The notes under the pieces are model-generated. The model searched no databases, was not told the DNA's origin, and saw only the letters and a program-made list of their open reading frames with translations. The position numbers were made by a program, and so were the translations under genes. Below are positions 25,986 through 35,026 of a stretch of 64,000 nucleotides of DNA, piece after piece. The number at the start of each line of letters is the position of its first letter. Within the stretch, counting starts at the first letter, position 1. The stretch comes from Komarekiella delphini-convector SJRDD-AB1 (GTDB taxonomy: Bacteria > Cyanobacteriota > Cyanobacteriia > Cyanobacteriales > Nostocaceae), in the NCBI RefSeq assembly GCF_014831675.1, contig NZ_VJXY01000023.1, positions 1 to 64,000 on the forward strand, in the 5' to 3' direction.

Positions 25986-26402
25986 GTGAATAATCACATT
26001 CATCTAAAAGTTAATACAGACCTGACCGCTTCGTCTCAGGTATTATCTTGGTTCGAGCAGATAAACCAACCACCCATTCCAGATAAAAAAATATGGTGGC
26101 AATGTCAAACGTTGCTGATAGAAGGTTTCGCTAATATTGTTGAACATGCCCACAAAAATTTACCGATTGAAACTCCTATTGAAATAGAAGTTTTACGGTT
26201 AGATAAACAGATAGAAATTCGCATCTGGTCGCAGGGTGAACCTTTTAATTTAGAGCAACAATTGCAAGAAATATCTGAATTAGAGGAGAATGATCAAGAG
26301 CGTGGGCGTGGTTTGAAAATCATGTCTGCAATTGCTGACGACTTAAGTTATGAACCGACAGCAGATAATCATTATTGTTTATTTATTAGTAAATATTATT
26401 AA
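25986..26402 (+). CDS. SpoIIAB/RsbW-like serine kinase (anti-sigma factor type)
   Basis: This is a 138-residue HATPase_c protein. The N box is LLIEGFANIVEHAHKN, the G1-like position is IRIWSQGEPF (degenerate, lacking the usual DxGxG) and the G2 region is ERGRGLKIM. It starts with GTG at 25986, in a 151-bp divergent region shared with the phosphatase gene. It completes a kinase, phosphatase and STAS-antagonist partner switch. No sigma factor gene is nearby, so the output may be a non-sigma target. The stop codon lies within the target duplication of the following mobile element and is intact. Confidence 0.85.
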   Translation: MNNHIHLKVNTDLTASSQVLSWFEQINQPPIPDKKIWWQCQTLLIEGFANIVEHAHKNLPIETPIEIEVLRLDKQIEIRIWSQGEPFNLEQQLQEISELEENDQERGRGLKIMSAIADDLSYEPTADNHYCLFISKYY

Positions 26403-26406
26403 ATAG

Positions 26407-26575
26407 GGCGTTGCTGAATTGAATATGAAGTTTAAAAATCAACTCTTCTCAACTCTTACTCTCTGCGGTTCTGTCTTGGAAAGTTCTGTTCGCCGGAAGC
26501 CGGCGCACCCTGCGGGAAGCAAGCTACAGACTTTCCGCTGCGTGATCCAAATTCATATTTCTACTCAGTAACGCC
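26407..26575. mobile_element. Second MITE type (169 bp) with 8-bp target duplication
   Basis: The terminal inverted repeats begin GGCGTTGCTGA on the left and GGCGTTACTGA on the complement of the right, continuing imperfectly through GAATATGAA/AAATATGAA. The target duplication TTAAATAG is perfect (26399-26406 and 26576-26583). An inner hairpin (GCCGGAAGCCGGC region) is present. No coding capacity. The 8-bp duplication points to a different transposase family from the 5-bp MITEs. Confidence 0.9.
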
Positions 26576-26640
26576 TTAAATAGACTTCTTACAAAAATAC
26601 TTGAGCCGTCATATTAGCCTATATTTTTACTTGCCCTTTG

Positions 26641-27993
26641 CTACACCCAAATATCAGAAGTACAATCACCGCCAGGATAGCGCATCTCATGAGCACGAGC
26701 TGGGCCTGCGGGTTCTTTACCAAAATCAATATAAAAATTTTCGTTGATTTTTAGTCCGCCATTTTCAGTGTCGCAATCAATCTGCAACAAATATGAGCCA
26801 GTCTTGGACATATCAGGGTAAAACTGATTATCCCAAGTGCTAAATAGGGAATTCGTTACATATAGCCGCTTACCATCAAGACTTAGCTGTAGCATTTGCG
26901 GCCCACCAGCTAATTTATGACCTTGAATTTCGCCGCTGTTACCCAGCAAACCACCGCACCAAACTTGACCAGTGAGTTTAGGATTAAAGGGATCGCTAAT
27001 ATCGTACTGGCGAATATCTCCATGCAACCAATTGGAAAAGTAAATATAGCGATCGCACATTGAAATTAAGATATCAGTAATCAATGATGGCACAGGGATC
27101 GGCCAGCCTTCCACTTCCACCGATGGCACATCAATCACTTTCTTTATTTCCCAATGAGCATTAGACTTGTGCCAATGCCATACATTACTACTAAGTGCTG
27201 CTGCGACAAATCCATGAGTGCTGTCAGGATTATGGTGAAAGCGCACTTCTAAGGGAAGTAATCCTTCTTCTCCTAAATCAAAACTTTGGATAATTTCGTG
27301 TTTTGACCAATCCCAGAAATGTATATGATGACCATAGTTGTCAGCTGCTATGTCGTTAAGGTCAAATCCAGGATAATAGGTTTTGGGTGCGCCCCACTCG
27401 CTACTCACCATAACGTTATGACGCGGCTGATACCAAAAGTCATAGTTAAATCTCATGGCGTCGGCTTTGTTTTCCCAGCGTCCAACAATATCAAAATTCT
27501 CATTTAGTAATAAAAAGCCACCAGGGCCATTACCCTCACTGTCACCCAGCATGGAAATCATCACATGACCATCTGCTAGGCAGTGTACTGTATGAGGGGC
27601 GGTTAAGTTAGTCTTTTCTTTGATTTCTTCTGGTTCAATGACTTTATGCAGTTTGGGTGCTTTTGTGTCTGCTGTATCAACAATATAGATGCGGCTAGAG
27701 CGTTGTCCAGGAATCACACTGAACCGCCGGGATTTACTGGTGTCGCCATGACAAGAACTGCAAGCATTCCAGCCAAAGTGATGTAACTCATCGCCAATAT
27801 AAGGTACAGATAGGCGATGAATCACTTGGGAGTAGGTTGGGGAATTGGGATCAACGTCTACGGTAGCAAGATAATCTGGCTGTTCGATACCTGTATTCGT
27901 ATAGAGAGCGATAGTATAAAGCACCTTTTCCTGTTCTGCATTGATAGCTGCTTCTGGAGAAGCGTAGCCAGGGCCGCAGCAAGCATGAGCCAT
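26641..27993 (-). CDS. Selenium-binding protein 56 (SBP56) family, methanethiol-oxidase type
   Basis: This is a 450-residue soluble SBP56 protein, a beta-propeller. Family marks are MAHACCGPGYASPEAA at the start, DELHHFGWNACSSCHGD, LTAPHTVHCLADG, WYQPRHNVMVSSEWGAP, YGHHIHFWDWSKH, EVRFHHNP and a C-terminal RAHEMRYPGGDCTSDIWV. Several conserved His and Cys (the CSSC pair) are the likely metal or selenium site. Bacterial members oxidise methanethiol and the human one is SELENBP1; the cyanobacterial substrate is unproven. A NIL-domain gene is upstream on the same strand and may be co-expressed. Confidence 0.93.
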   Translation of the reverse strand: MAHACCGPGYASPEAAINAEQEKVLYTIALYTNTGIEQPDYLATVDVDPNSPTYSQVIHRLSVPYIGDELHHFGWNACSSCHGDTSKSRRFSVIPGQRSSRIYIVDTADTKAPKLHKVIEPEEIKEKTNLTAPHTVHCLADGHVMISMLGDSEGNGPGGFLLLNENFDIVGRWENKADAMRFNYDFWYQPRHNVMVSSEWGAPKTYYPGFDLNDIAADNYGHHIHFWDWSKHEIIQSFDLGEEGLLPLEVRFHHNPDSTHGFVAAALSSNVWHWHKSNAHWEIKKVIDVPSVEVEGWPIPVPSLITDILISMCDRYIYFSNWLHGDIRQYDISDPFNPKLTGQVWCGGLLGNSGEIQGHKLAGGPQMLQLSLDGKRLYVTNSLFSTWDNQFYPDMSKTGSYLLQIDCDTENGGLKINENFYIDFGKEPAGPARAHEMRYPGGDCTSDIWV

Positions 27994-28062
27994 AGTTTTG
28001 TACCTCTAATACACTATGAAAAATTGTAATTATTTTGAATTTTTGCAGATTGGGCGATCAAC

Positions 28063-28680
28063 TTATAACCAAATTTGCAAGCCTAGTTGTTTTAAATACC
28101 TTAAGCCAAAAACAATCTGCTGCGGACTACCCCAAATTTCTAAATCAAACCAACCATCATCTTTAGTATCTATATTTAATGAAGCTCCAACTATATTTAC
28201 AGTTAATCCAAATGAAACCAGTCCAGTAATTACCGGAGAATAACGGTAGTTTTGGGAAATGCAGACATGAAATTTCGCCCGATTTGTTTGTCTTTGGACT
28301 ACGCTCCAATCAAATTCTGATTTATTGTCTTGGATTTGGGGACTTGACTGGAAGCTATTACAGCGATCGCTACTCACACCTAAGCACTTTAGCTTTTCTG
28401 TCTCTTGCTTCCCAAGGCTTTTGAAATTTAGCTGCTCAATCTCTATATCCAGCTTTTGGAGATAAGCAATACCTGCTTCTACCTGTTGAAAACAACCTTG
28501 TATTTCCAGATTAAACCAACCATCGTCTCTCGTATCAACTTTTAAAAGAGCTGCTGCAATATTTACTATTAAATCGTAGCGAGAAACTAATTGCGAGATA
28601 ATCGGTTGGCGATGGTAGTGCTGAGGAATACGAATGCAGATGTCACTCACCGTGGAATTAACAGTTGTAGATATCATCAT
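28063..28680 (-). CDS. Protein with two NIL domains
   Basis: This is a 205-residue protein with two copies of an ~80-residue NIL-type (ferredoxin-like) domain. Copy 1 has IPQHYHRQPIISQLVSRYDL, VNIAAALLKV and DDGWFNLEIQG. Copy 2 has ISQNYRYSPVITGLVSFGLT, VNIVGASLNI and DDGWFDLEIWG. A polar linker separates them. NIL domains are usually ligand-sensing additions to methionine ABC transporters or to ferredoxins; a free-standing pair could be a sulfur-metabolite sensor. It starts upstream of the SBP56 gene on the same strand with a 69-bp gap, which fits a sulfur theme (inference). Confidence 0.8.
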   Translation of the reverse strand: MMISTTVNSTVSDICIRIPQHYHRQPIISQLVSRYDLIVNIAAALLKVDTRDDGWFNLEIQGCFQQVEAGIAYLQKLDIEIEQLNFKSLGKQETEKLKCLGVSSDRCNSFQSSPQIQDNKSEFDWSVVQRQTNRAKFHVCISQNYRYSPVITGLVSFGLTVNIVGASLNIDTKDDGWFDLEIWGSPQQIVFGLRYLKQLGLQIWL

Positions 28681-28765
28681 TTTGTTCCTCTTATCAAAAG
28701 TTCACTCTTAGCCGAGCCAAAAAACAAAGATTCTCTTGATAAGTCCAGCGTCACCTTTGCAACTC

Positions 28766-29365
28766 TTACGCAGATCGTAATATTTGCGTGTCTTGATAGC
28801 GCTGTTGTAACTGGTGCATGTGGTTAAATAAATGCCAACAATATTCTTCTGGTAGTCCGCAGGTGATAGCACCTCGTAAAACAACATTAAAGTACCAGTC
28901 GCTCGGCGCAGCTTCTTCTGTAAGCTTGTTAACCACTACATAGGTGCGAACATTTTTGTATATCCGATCTTGGCAGTGAATATCTATTGATTCGTGACGA
29001 TAGACATTTTGGGAAACACCTTCACGTTTATCCAAGTATTCACTCAGCCGCCAGGGTAACTGATAAAGTACACCTTTGACGCTAGCTTTGGGGTCTTTCA
29101 CTACATCTAGAACACCACATTTACGCAGATCAGAATAAAGATAAAACCCAAGCCGATAGCTTTTGAGGATTCCAGTCCCGATGACGTAAGGGTGAGTGTT
29201 TTCGCCAAGCGATCGCTTCAAATCCACCGGACACATACAAGAGCCATAAGCAAAATAGTAGAACATCGGTTCTTTTTGTTGCTTTTGTAGCAGTTTCAGC
29301 TCTAGCTTTGCAGGATTATGAGATTGTACCCAACGGTGGTGTGAGTATCCACTTTGATGGCTCAT
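28766..29365 (-). CDS. Gamma-glutamylcyclotransferase-like protein
   Basis: This 199-residue protein has the GGCT/AIG2 fold signature YYFAYGSCMCPVDLKRSLG, then VIGTGILKSYRLGFYLYS, VKGVLYQLPWRLSEYLDKREGV and RTYVVVN. The Glu in DKREGV is at the position of the family's catalytic acid. The start is uncertain: homology begins at Met34 (29266), and the 33 residues before it are polar and may or may not be translated. The substrate is probably a gamma-glutamyl amine or dipeptide. It shares the strand and orientation of the NIL and SBP56 genes. Confidence 0.8.
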   Translation of the reverse strand: MSHQSGYSHHRWVQSHNPAKLELKLLQKQQKEPMFYYFAYGSCMCPVDLKRSLGENTHPYVIGTGILKSYRLGFYLYSDLRKCGVLDVVKDPKASVKGVLYQLPWRLSEYLDKREGVSQNVYRHESIDIHCQDRIYKNVRTYVVVNKLTEEAAPSDWYFNVVLRGAITCGLPEEYCWHLFNHMHQLQQRYQDTQILRSA

Positions 29366-29518
29366 CTATCGCCGGAAGTATTTACTACAAGTATAATACT
29401 ACCATCAACTACCAAAAAAATACAACTAAATTCCGATAGTTAAATCGGAGTTTAAATTTGTATGGCTTTCAAAAAGACTGAATGGCGCTTTTTTATGACT
29501 CTAAATAAATCCTTGTAA

Positions 29519-29550
29519 AAACCCAACAATTAACGTTTAATGCTGGGTTT
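29519..29550. terminator. Hairpin of the AAACCCA type
   Basis: AAACCCA (29519-29525) pairs with TGGGTTT (29544-29550), with further partial pairing inside. A related hairpin lies at 55096-55138. It may be bidirectional. Confidence 0.55.
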
Positions 29551-29600
29551 CGCAAGCAGACACCCAGCTGAGTGGTCTGTCGCAAAAGTTTTGAGAGTTA

Positions 29601-29642
29601 GTAGTAAGGACTTTAGTAATCAAGGACTAAAGTCCTTACTAC
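29601..29642. repeat. Perfect 16-bp stem palindrome
   Basis: GTAGTAAGGACTTTAG (29601-29616) pairs perfectly with 29627-29642 across a 10-base loop. It is located 55 bp from the end of the secreted-protein gene. This is probably a dispersed palindrome; terminator activity is possible. Confidence 0.75.
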
Positions 29643-29696
29643 AAACATATATAACCATCAAAATTAATGAGATAGAGCGTATCGATCTCTAAATTA

Positions 29697-30578
29697 TCAT
29701 TGTGCGTTGCTTATAATCTGATTCCAGACTGCGATTACTGCTCGTAACCTCCTTGGTAGGTGCTCTTGAGAAATATCGTTGTACTGAACCGTACCCTCTT
29801 GGCTGGTAAGGGTATAAGTGATGAAATCAGCAGAACCGCTGGGTGCTGGATAACTGAGATTCTTGAACTCACTAAATTGTCTTCTCTTTAGTAGTCGCTC
29901 AAACCGTTTTACCTGTTGCACAGAAACGCGGCGAACACTACGCTCAGAATCATTAGCATCACCAATCCGCACACGAATCAAGCGCCCGTCATTGAGTAAA
30001 ACAGTTTCGTATGTTCTACCAGCTATACCTCCACTAGAAATTTCCCGAAACACTACACCTTGGTCTAATGGTGGTGGTAACTCACTTGCGGGAATTGGTA
30101 CAGGGGCCAGTTTAGTTTCACTAGCCTTTTCATTTAGCCTGATTACGGAACCTCTTTGAGAGGTGTGATAAACCAAACTTTGGTTAGCAGACCCAACAAC
30201 CACATGCCAACCTGGTACTAAAGCTTGGGTACACAATTCATCAGCATTAGCCAATTCTAAACAGCCATTGTTCCAAGTTCGCTCTTGAGCTTCAGTAATA
30301 GTTAGTTGAGAAATTGGCAGTTGCAAACGTACAGAGGCGGCTCGTAAAACAGCGTTTTTGACAGATTGTGGAAAATTTGCTGGCAGGTTGCTAGTAGGAT
30401 TCTTTGTAGAAGCTAAGCGCAAAGAATTCCCAGTTTCTAACGAGAGATTTGCAGAAGCAGCGGAGGCAGTTTTAATTAGAGTTAATCCGCTACCAACAGA
30501 CAAAATAACAGTCAAAAACCAAGCAGTGACAATTCGTCCTTGATTGCTGGTATGATTGCCTTTCAAGAGATTTTTCAT
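29697..30578 (-). CDS. Secreted protein of unknown function
   Basis: This is a 293-residue protein with an N-terminal signal peptide (IVTAWFLTVILSVGSGLTLIKTASAAS). The mature part has a region with RLQLPISQLTITEAQERTW and a Cys pair (NNGCLELANADELC), a middle segment GWHVVVGSANQSLVYHTSQRGSVIRLN, and a basic second half with VLLNDGRLIRVRIG. The pattern suggests a small periplasmic alpha/beta protein. No catalytic motif was recognised. It stands alone, with 535 bp of non-coding sequence upstream. Confidence 0.75.
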   Translation of the reverse strand: MKNLLKGNHTSNQGRIVTAWFLTVILSVGSGLTLIKTASAASANLSLETGNSLRLASTKNPTSNLPANFPQSVKNAVLRAASVRLQLPISQLTITEAQERTWNNGCLELANADELCTQALVPGWHVVVGSANQSLVYHTSQRGSVIRLNEKASETKLAPVPIPASELPPPLDQGVVFREISSGGIAGRTYETVLLNDGRLIRVRIGDANDSERSVRRVSVQQVKRFERLLKRRQFSEFKNLSYPAPSGSADFITYTLTSQEGTVQYNDISQEHLPRRLRAVIAVWNQIISNAQ

Positions 30579-31113
30579 AGTAATATGATCCAGATTTAGG
30601 ATTAGCTAGTAATCAGCATATATTTAGTCAAAAGCCAAAGTGCTAATAACTAGCAACTAACGGCAAAAAGCATTGCAGGATGGAAGTCAATACTACTTGG
30701 GGTTTTGCATTTTCAACCCGAAATTTGATTTGGGGAAAAGGTTAAAGGTTCTTTCCCCTTTTCCTGCAAAACCCGACAAGTATTGGAATGGAGTATAAAA
30801 TCTGGTTTTTCCGATTTAAATCTTTGTTAACTTATCGGAAGTGACTTCGGGATTTATGCAGTTATGCAGCAAATCTACATTTATTGGTATTATTTATCTG
30901 ATTTAGTAATACCTAAAAAAGTACATGCTACCAAAACCGAACTAGCTGGGACTAAATTGGCATCTGTTTTTAAAGGCTGATGTGCTGATGTATAGTATAG
31001 ACGCGGATTTACTGATTATTTGTTCCTTAATATTTACAGAAAATTAAAAAATTACGTAAATACTCTGTATTAAATAATATTAAATTTATCTTGCGATTTG
31101 GATAAAGTCGGGC
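30579..31113. other. Intergenic region with an imperfect palindrome
   Basis: No gene is seen. An imperfect palindrome spans about 30691-30783: the outer arms are TACTTGGGGTTTTGCA and TGCAAAACCCGACAAGTA, and an inner stem pairs GGAAAAGG with CCTTTTCC. This is the layout of a small non-autonomous element, but a target duplication could not be identified. Confidence 0.5.
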
Positions 31114-31617
31114 TTAGGCGCTAATTGCTTGCTGTTCAGATTCAATTAATTGATTACTTGGTACATCAAATCTAATAGTGCTAGCCGCCCAGTCTTTGAA
31201 ATCAGGTGCTAGCCAGACTAACTTACGAAGAATTTCATCATTGACCCACAACACTAAGGGGAACCGAAACTTTTTCCGAAACTCATTTCGGATGAGATTG
31301 GTACTGATGATTAGTTGATTAATTGCTACTACAGACTCTAAACCTCTCACCATCAAAGCTTCGGGTTGAGTATCACCAATTGTAGTTACTAGAGTCGTGT
31401 ATAGTGTCTCAAGCTCAGGTGTAAGCAGAATGTCTTGGATGTTAGCTGGTGAAAATTCTGTCAATGAATTCAGTATTTGCTGCTGGGTTGTGACACAGTT
31501 ACAACATGCTAGTATCAGTGAAAACTCTCCAGATGATACTGTCATTGCTCTTGCTAGACGCTCAGTGGCCGCTGTGGTGCTAACGTTGCCATCTTCTGAA
31601 TTACTTAGGCTGATCAT
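31114..31617 (-). CDS. Short unknown protein resembling the N-terminus of larger signalling proteins
   Basis: This is a 167-residue protein. ATERLARAMTVSSGEFSLILACCN is followed by EALMVRGLESVVAINQLI, then NLIRNEFRKKFRFPLVLWVNDEIL and LAPDFKDWAASTIRF. From memory, this block occurs in cyanobacteria as the N-terminal domain of long TPR-repeat proteins. The strand continues with stop codons after residue 167, so the rest is absent. It could be a stand-alone domain or a truncated gene. No partner is adjacent. Confidence 0.6.
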   Translation of the reverse strand: MISLSNSEDGNVSTTAATERLARAMTVSSGEFSLILACCNCVTTQQQILNSLTEFSPANIQDILLTPELETLYTTLVTTIGDTQPEALMVRGLESVVAINQLIISTNLIRNEFRKKFRFPLVLWVNDEILRKLVWLAPDFKDWAASTIRFDVPSNQLIESEQQAISA

Positions 31618-32072
31618 TAAAAATCCTGCTTTTATTTTAAAAATAGCTGAGTAATATCCGCTAATTTATTAACTTTTGTTTACAAAGTGGATCTATGTAA
31701 TTTGCATGAGATTTTCTCTGTAATACTTAGCATAATCCTACGCATCAGCTAATAAGCGAAGATATTGTGTATTATTCCACATCTAAAGTTAAGGGTTAAT
31801 GTGGAGGTAATATCAACTGAGTATGGATCAGAGAATACAGGGAAAAATTAGCAGTAAAATTATTACCGTATCCTTGTTTAGATTGTCACATATAAAGGCG
31901 ACACAGTAGCTATTATCTTAACAATGTCAAAATAAATACTATACAAAGGCTTAACAATAAACTTCAGGAAGTGAGAGAAAACTTATCTGGCTATTGGTTG
32001 ATGTAGAGCGAGAACGCAACTTATATGTACACATGCCAGTCATTGTTCATAATTTGATGATCTCTGTAGCAA
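31618..32072. other. Intergenic region, divergent promoters
   Basis: This is 455 bp of AT-rich sequence between divergent genes. I saw no small gene, hairpin or repeat that I can support. Confidence 0.4.
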
Positions 32073-33326
32073 ATGATGAAAAGGTTTGTAAAGTGGTGTG
32101 TTGAGCTTCATAGTTGGTGGAATATTCGCCAAAACATAAAGCCGAGCTTGTTTGCCGTCATAGTGACCTTGAGTATGGTGGCTACAGTGATGCTATCGTT
32201 TCCGATAAACGCTCAAACTGTTCCTCAGAGAGCATCATCTGAGTTAAGAGGTGTGTGGTTAACAAATATTGATAGCGATGTGCTGTTTTCAAGCGATCGC
32301 CTCAAGGGATCATTGCAACGCCTTGATGAACTCAATTTTAATACTATATATCCAGCGGTTTGGAATTGGGGCTATACACTGTATCCCAGTAAAGTTGCAG
32401 CCAAAGTTATTGGGCGATCGCTTGATCCCACACCCGGACTGCAAGGGCGAGATATACTTAAAGAAATTGTCGATGTCGGACATCAAAAAGGCTTAACAGT
32501 CATTCCCTGGTTTGAATTTGGCTTTATGGCACCAGCGGATTCTCTATTAGCGAAAAATCGTCCTCAATGGCTTACCAATCGCAGCAACGGTACGCGGATT
32601 ATTAAAGAAGGGACACATAATCGCGTTTGGCTAAATCCCTTTCGTCCAGAAGTACAACAGTTCATCCAAGATCTAATTGTTGAAATCGTCAGAAACTACG
32701 ATATCGATGGAATTCAATTTGATGATCATTTTGGCTTGCCATCAGAATTGGGATACGATGCCTATACAGTCGCACTCTACAAAAAAGAACATCGTGGTAG
32801 AGCGCCCTCCAAAAATTATAAAGATCCAGAATGGGTGCGCTGGAGAGCTAACAAAATTACCGACTTTACAAAGCGGGTATTTAAAGCTATCAAAGCCACT
32901 AAAAAAGATTGTCTCGTTTCTGTTGCGCCTAATCCTCAACGTTTCTCCTATGAATTCTTTTTAGCAGACTGGCAGAAGTGGGAACGTCTGGGAATCATTG
33001 AAGAACTGGTTTTGCAGATATATCGAGATGACTTGAATGTCTTTGTCAGCGAATTAGAGTACCCAGAAGTGAAAGCAGCAAAAAGCCATATTCCAGTGAG
33101 TATCGGCATTTTGGCTGGGTTGAAAAATAGATCTGTGCCAATGCAACAGATTCAGACACAAGTGCAAAAAGTACGCGATCGCAACTTTGCTGGGGTATCA
33201 TTCTTTTTCTATGAAACTCTCTGGAACATGAGCAAAGAAAAGCCCCAAGAGCGTCAGGCTGGCTTCCAGAAAATCTTTCCCACACCAACGGCTTATCCAA
33301 ATCTGCTGGCGGGTTGGAAACCATAG
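32073..33326 (+). CDS. Glycosyl-hydrolase-like family 10 protein (GHL10)
   Basis: This is a 417-residue secreted protein. A signal-like helix (LFAVIVTLSMVATVMLSFPINAQ) precedes the GHL10 TIM-barrel domain. Family features are SELRGVWLTNIDSDVLF, FNTIYPAVWNWGYTLYPS, LTVIPWFEFGFMAP, RVWLNPFRPEVQQFI, YDIDGIQFDDHFGLP and the C-terminal GVSFFFYETLW. The acidic residues in WFEFG and QFDDHF are candidate catalytic residues. The substrate is unknown; cell-wall or matrix glycans are likely for the family. It is followed by a pyrimidine-rich heptamer region and a convergent protease gene. Confidence 0.88.
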   Translation: MMKRFVKWCVELHSWWNIRQNIKPSLFAVIVTLSMVATVMLSFPINAQTVPQRASSELRGVWLTNIDSDVLFSSDRLKGSLQRLDELNFNTIYPAVWNWGYTLYPSKVAAKVIGRSLDPTPGLQGRDILKEIVDVGHQKGLTVIPWFEFGFMAPADSLLAKNRPQWLTNRSNGTRIIKEGTHNRVWLNPFRPEVQQFIQDLIVEIVRNYDIDGIQFDDHFGLPSELGYDAYTVALYKKEHRGRAPSKNYKDPEWVRWRANKITDFTKRVFKAIKATKKDCLVSVAPNPQRFSYEFFLADWQKWERLGIIEELVLQIYRDDLNVFVSELEYPEVKAAKSHIPVSIGILAGLKNRSVPMQQIQTQVQKVRDRNFAGVSFFFYETLWNMSKEKPQERQAGFQKIFPTPTAYPNLLAGWKP

Positions 33327-33327
33327 G

Positions 33328-33396
33328 GTAATAGGAGTAGGAGTAGGGGAGAGAGCACTTAATGACAAATGACTCCTATCTCCTGTCTCCTACCTC
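33328..33396 (+). repeat. Heptamer-type repeat pair between convergent genes
   Basis: Purine units (AGGAGTAGGAGTAGG) are followed about 30 bases later by pyrimidine units (CTCCTATCTCCTGTCTCC). The two parts are partly complementary, so the RNA could fold and may end both convergent transcripts. Confidence 0.65.
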
Positions 33397-34884
33397 TTAA
33401 CCCCCAATTCCTAAACGCCCAGCTAAGGCGGGAGTCAAGGGTAAGAGCGTGGTAATCATCAAGAATAAAGCCAAAAGCCCCAAAGCAGCTCTGGCATCAT
33501 CAGGTTCAGTAACTTCATTTAAGCTGGGGCGTTCTGGATCTCGTTGCAAGAAGAAAATCACGATCGCCCAGTACATGGCTAGAACATTACCGAGAGATAC
33601 TAATGCTAGTAAAATTAAAGTTGCGATCGTTGCCCGTCTTGCAGTTTTGCGTCCATAAATTGCTTGGACAATGCGACCACCATCTAGTTGTCCTGCGGGC
33701 ATTAAGTTCAAAGCGGTGATTACTAACCCCAGCCAACCAATAATCACTAGGGGATGAACACTCACTAGAGACGACTGTAAACCAGAACCAAGTACAACCC
33801 GCGCTAAGCTTCCTACTAAAATCGAGCCTTGGAAAAACTGATTGGGCAATTGAAATAAACTGCCTGGGTGAGAAAGTAGCAAGCCAGTTATCAACATTAA
33901 TAAAGAAACAATACCACCGACTGCTGGCCCTGCCAAAGCGATATCAAATAGAACCTTGCGATTAGGCAACAGAGATTCAAAACGGGTAATTGCACCAAAA
34001 GAGCCAATTTGCACAGCGGGTAGAAAGAAGGGCCAGCTGAGACGGATTTTGTGACGCTGAGCAAGTAACCAATGACCGATTTCGTGAGCTACCAAAATCG
34101 CAAATATACCAGCGCCTATAGGTAGAGCTTCTTGAAACCGTCCAGGATTGGCAAAGAAATCAAAATTCAGCACTAACCCGGCGGCTTCTAGACTAGTGGC
34201 AATAGTTGCTACCAACAGGATACCTGCAAAGACTTTTTGCGATAACAACATCGGACGGGGATCATTGCGGCTCGGCAGGACAATGATTACAGGTTTGCCG
34301 TCTGTGTTTTCTACTAAAAACAGGCGATATTGATCACCAAGGCGTTGCTGCAAACTTGTAGTTAAACGATTGTGAACCTCTTCTGGTTCTCCCCGCAAAT
34401 TACCTTTAAAAATAGCTCCATCTTGGTAAGCGATCGTTTCTGTGGCAAAAAACGTATCAATACCAAAAATACCTTTAATTGCATTTAAGTCATCATCCGG
34501 TATTGGCGGTATTTCAGATTTTAATTCTGCAATTACTGCTGACTCTGTAGGATTTGTCTCAGACGAAGAATCAGCATTGAGCCTTTCTGTGGCTCGCTGC
34601 TTGAGCAGGGCATCTTGACCAGCTGTGCGTAGCTGTCTTCCCAAATATATGTATAGACCAGCAGAACCAACCACCAAAAACAATATACCAACTATATTGA
34701 TGTAAATCCCGGCTGCAAACAATCCAAAAAATAGCAACCAGGGAGCCATTAACACCACCGACTGTAACCAGGCTAAGACTCCCAGCTTACCAAAAGGTCT
34801 GGCGCGATAAAAGCCCCAGCCCAAAATGCCGAAAGCTACCAGCAGTATTGCTGCAAGGATAGAAGTTTCTGATAAAGTAGACAT
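33397..34884 (-). CDS. Site-2 protease (M50 family, EGY-like)
   Basis: This intramembrane zinc metalloprotease of about 495 residues resembles the chloroplast EGY proteins. The zinc motif HEIGHW lies in a hydrophobic helix (AILVAHEIGHWLLAQRH), and the second ligand motif is NLMPAGQLDGG. Eight or more hydrophobic segments are visible, plus a soluble N-terminal domain with GIFGIDTFFATETIAYQDGAIFKGNL. I start at the ATG at 34884 (MSTLSET), because the upstream extension would overlap the 3' end of coaBC by ~60 bp and looks non-native. Its targets are unknown. Confidence 0.88.
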   Translation of the reverse strand: MSTLSETSILAAILLVAFGILGWGFYRARPFGKLGVLAWLQSVVLMAPWLLFFGLFAAGIYINIVGILFLVVGSAGLYIYLGRQLRTAGQDALLKQRATERLNADSSSETNPTESAVIAELKSEIPPIPDDDLNAIKGIFGIDTFFATETIAYQDGAIFKGNLRGEPEEVHNRLTTSLQQRLGDQYRLFLVENTDGKPVIIVLPSRNDPRPMLLSQKVFAGILLVATIATSLEAAGLVLNFDFFANPGRFQEALPIGAGIFAILVAHEIGHWLLAQRHKIRLSWPFFLPAVQIGSFGAITRFESLLPNRKVLFDIALAGPAVGGIVSLLMLITGLLLSHPGSLFQLPNQFFQGSILVGSLARVVLGSGLQSSLVSVHPLVIIGWLGLVITALNLMPAGQLDGGRIVQAIYGRKTARRATIATLILLALVSLGNVLAMYWAIVIFFLQRDPERPSLNEVTEPDDARAALGLLALFLMITTLLPLTPALAGRLGIGG

Positions 34885-35026
34885 CTCCAAACCTTTGCTA
34901 TTGAGATCAAGCCAGAACAAGTCCGGTATTGCAGATACATTTATTAATTTATAACGCCGCCTGTAATCTGCCCAAATTGGAGACAGGCTATCGTACTTTT
35001 GGTAGAATACGAAACTATCTATTGAC

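Noticed and set aside
25986-26402. Reading the small kinase as a sensor histidine kinase
   Set aside because: It has no dimerisation histidine domain; its size and neighbours fit a SpoIIAB/RsbW-like serine kinase.
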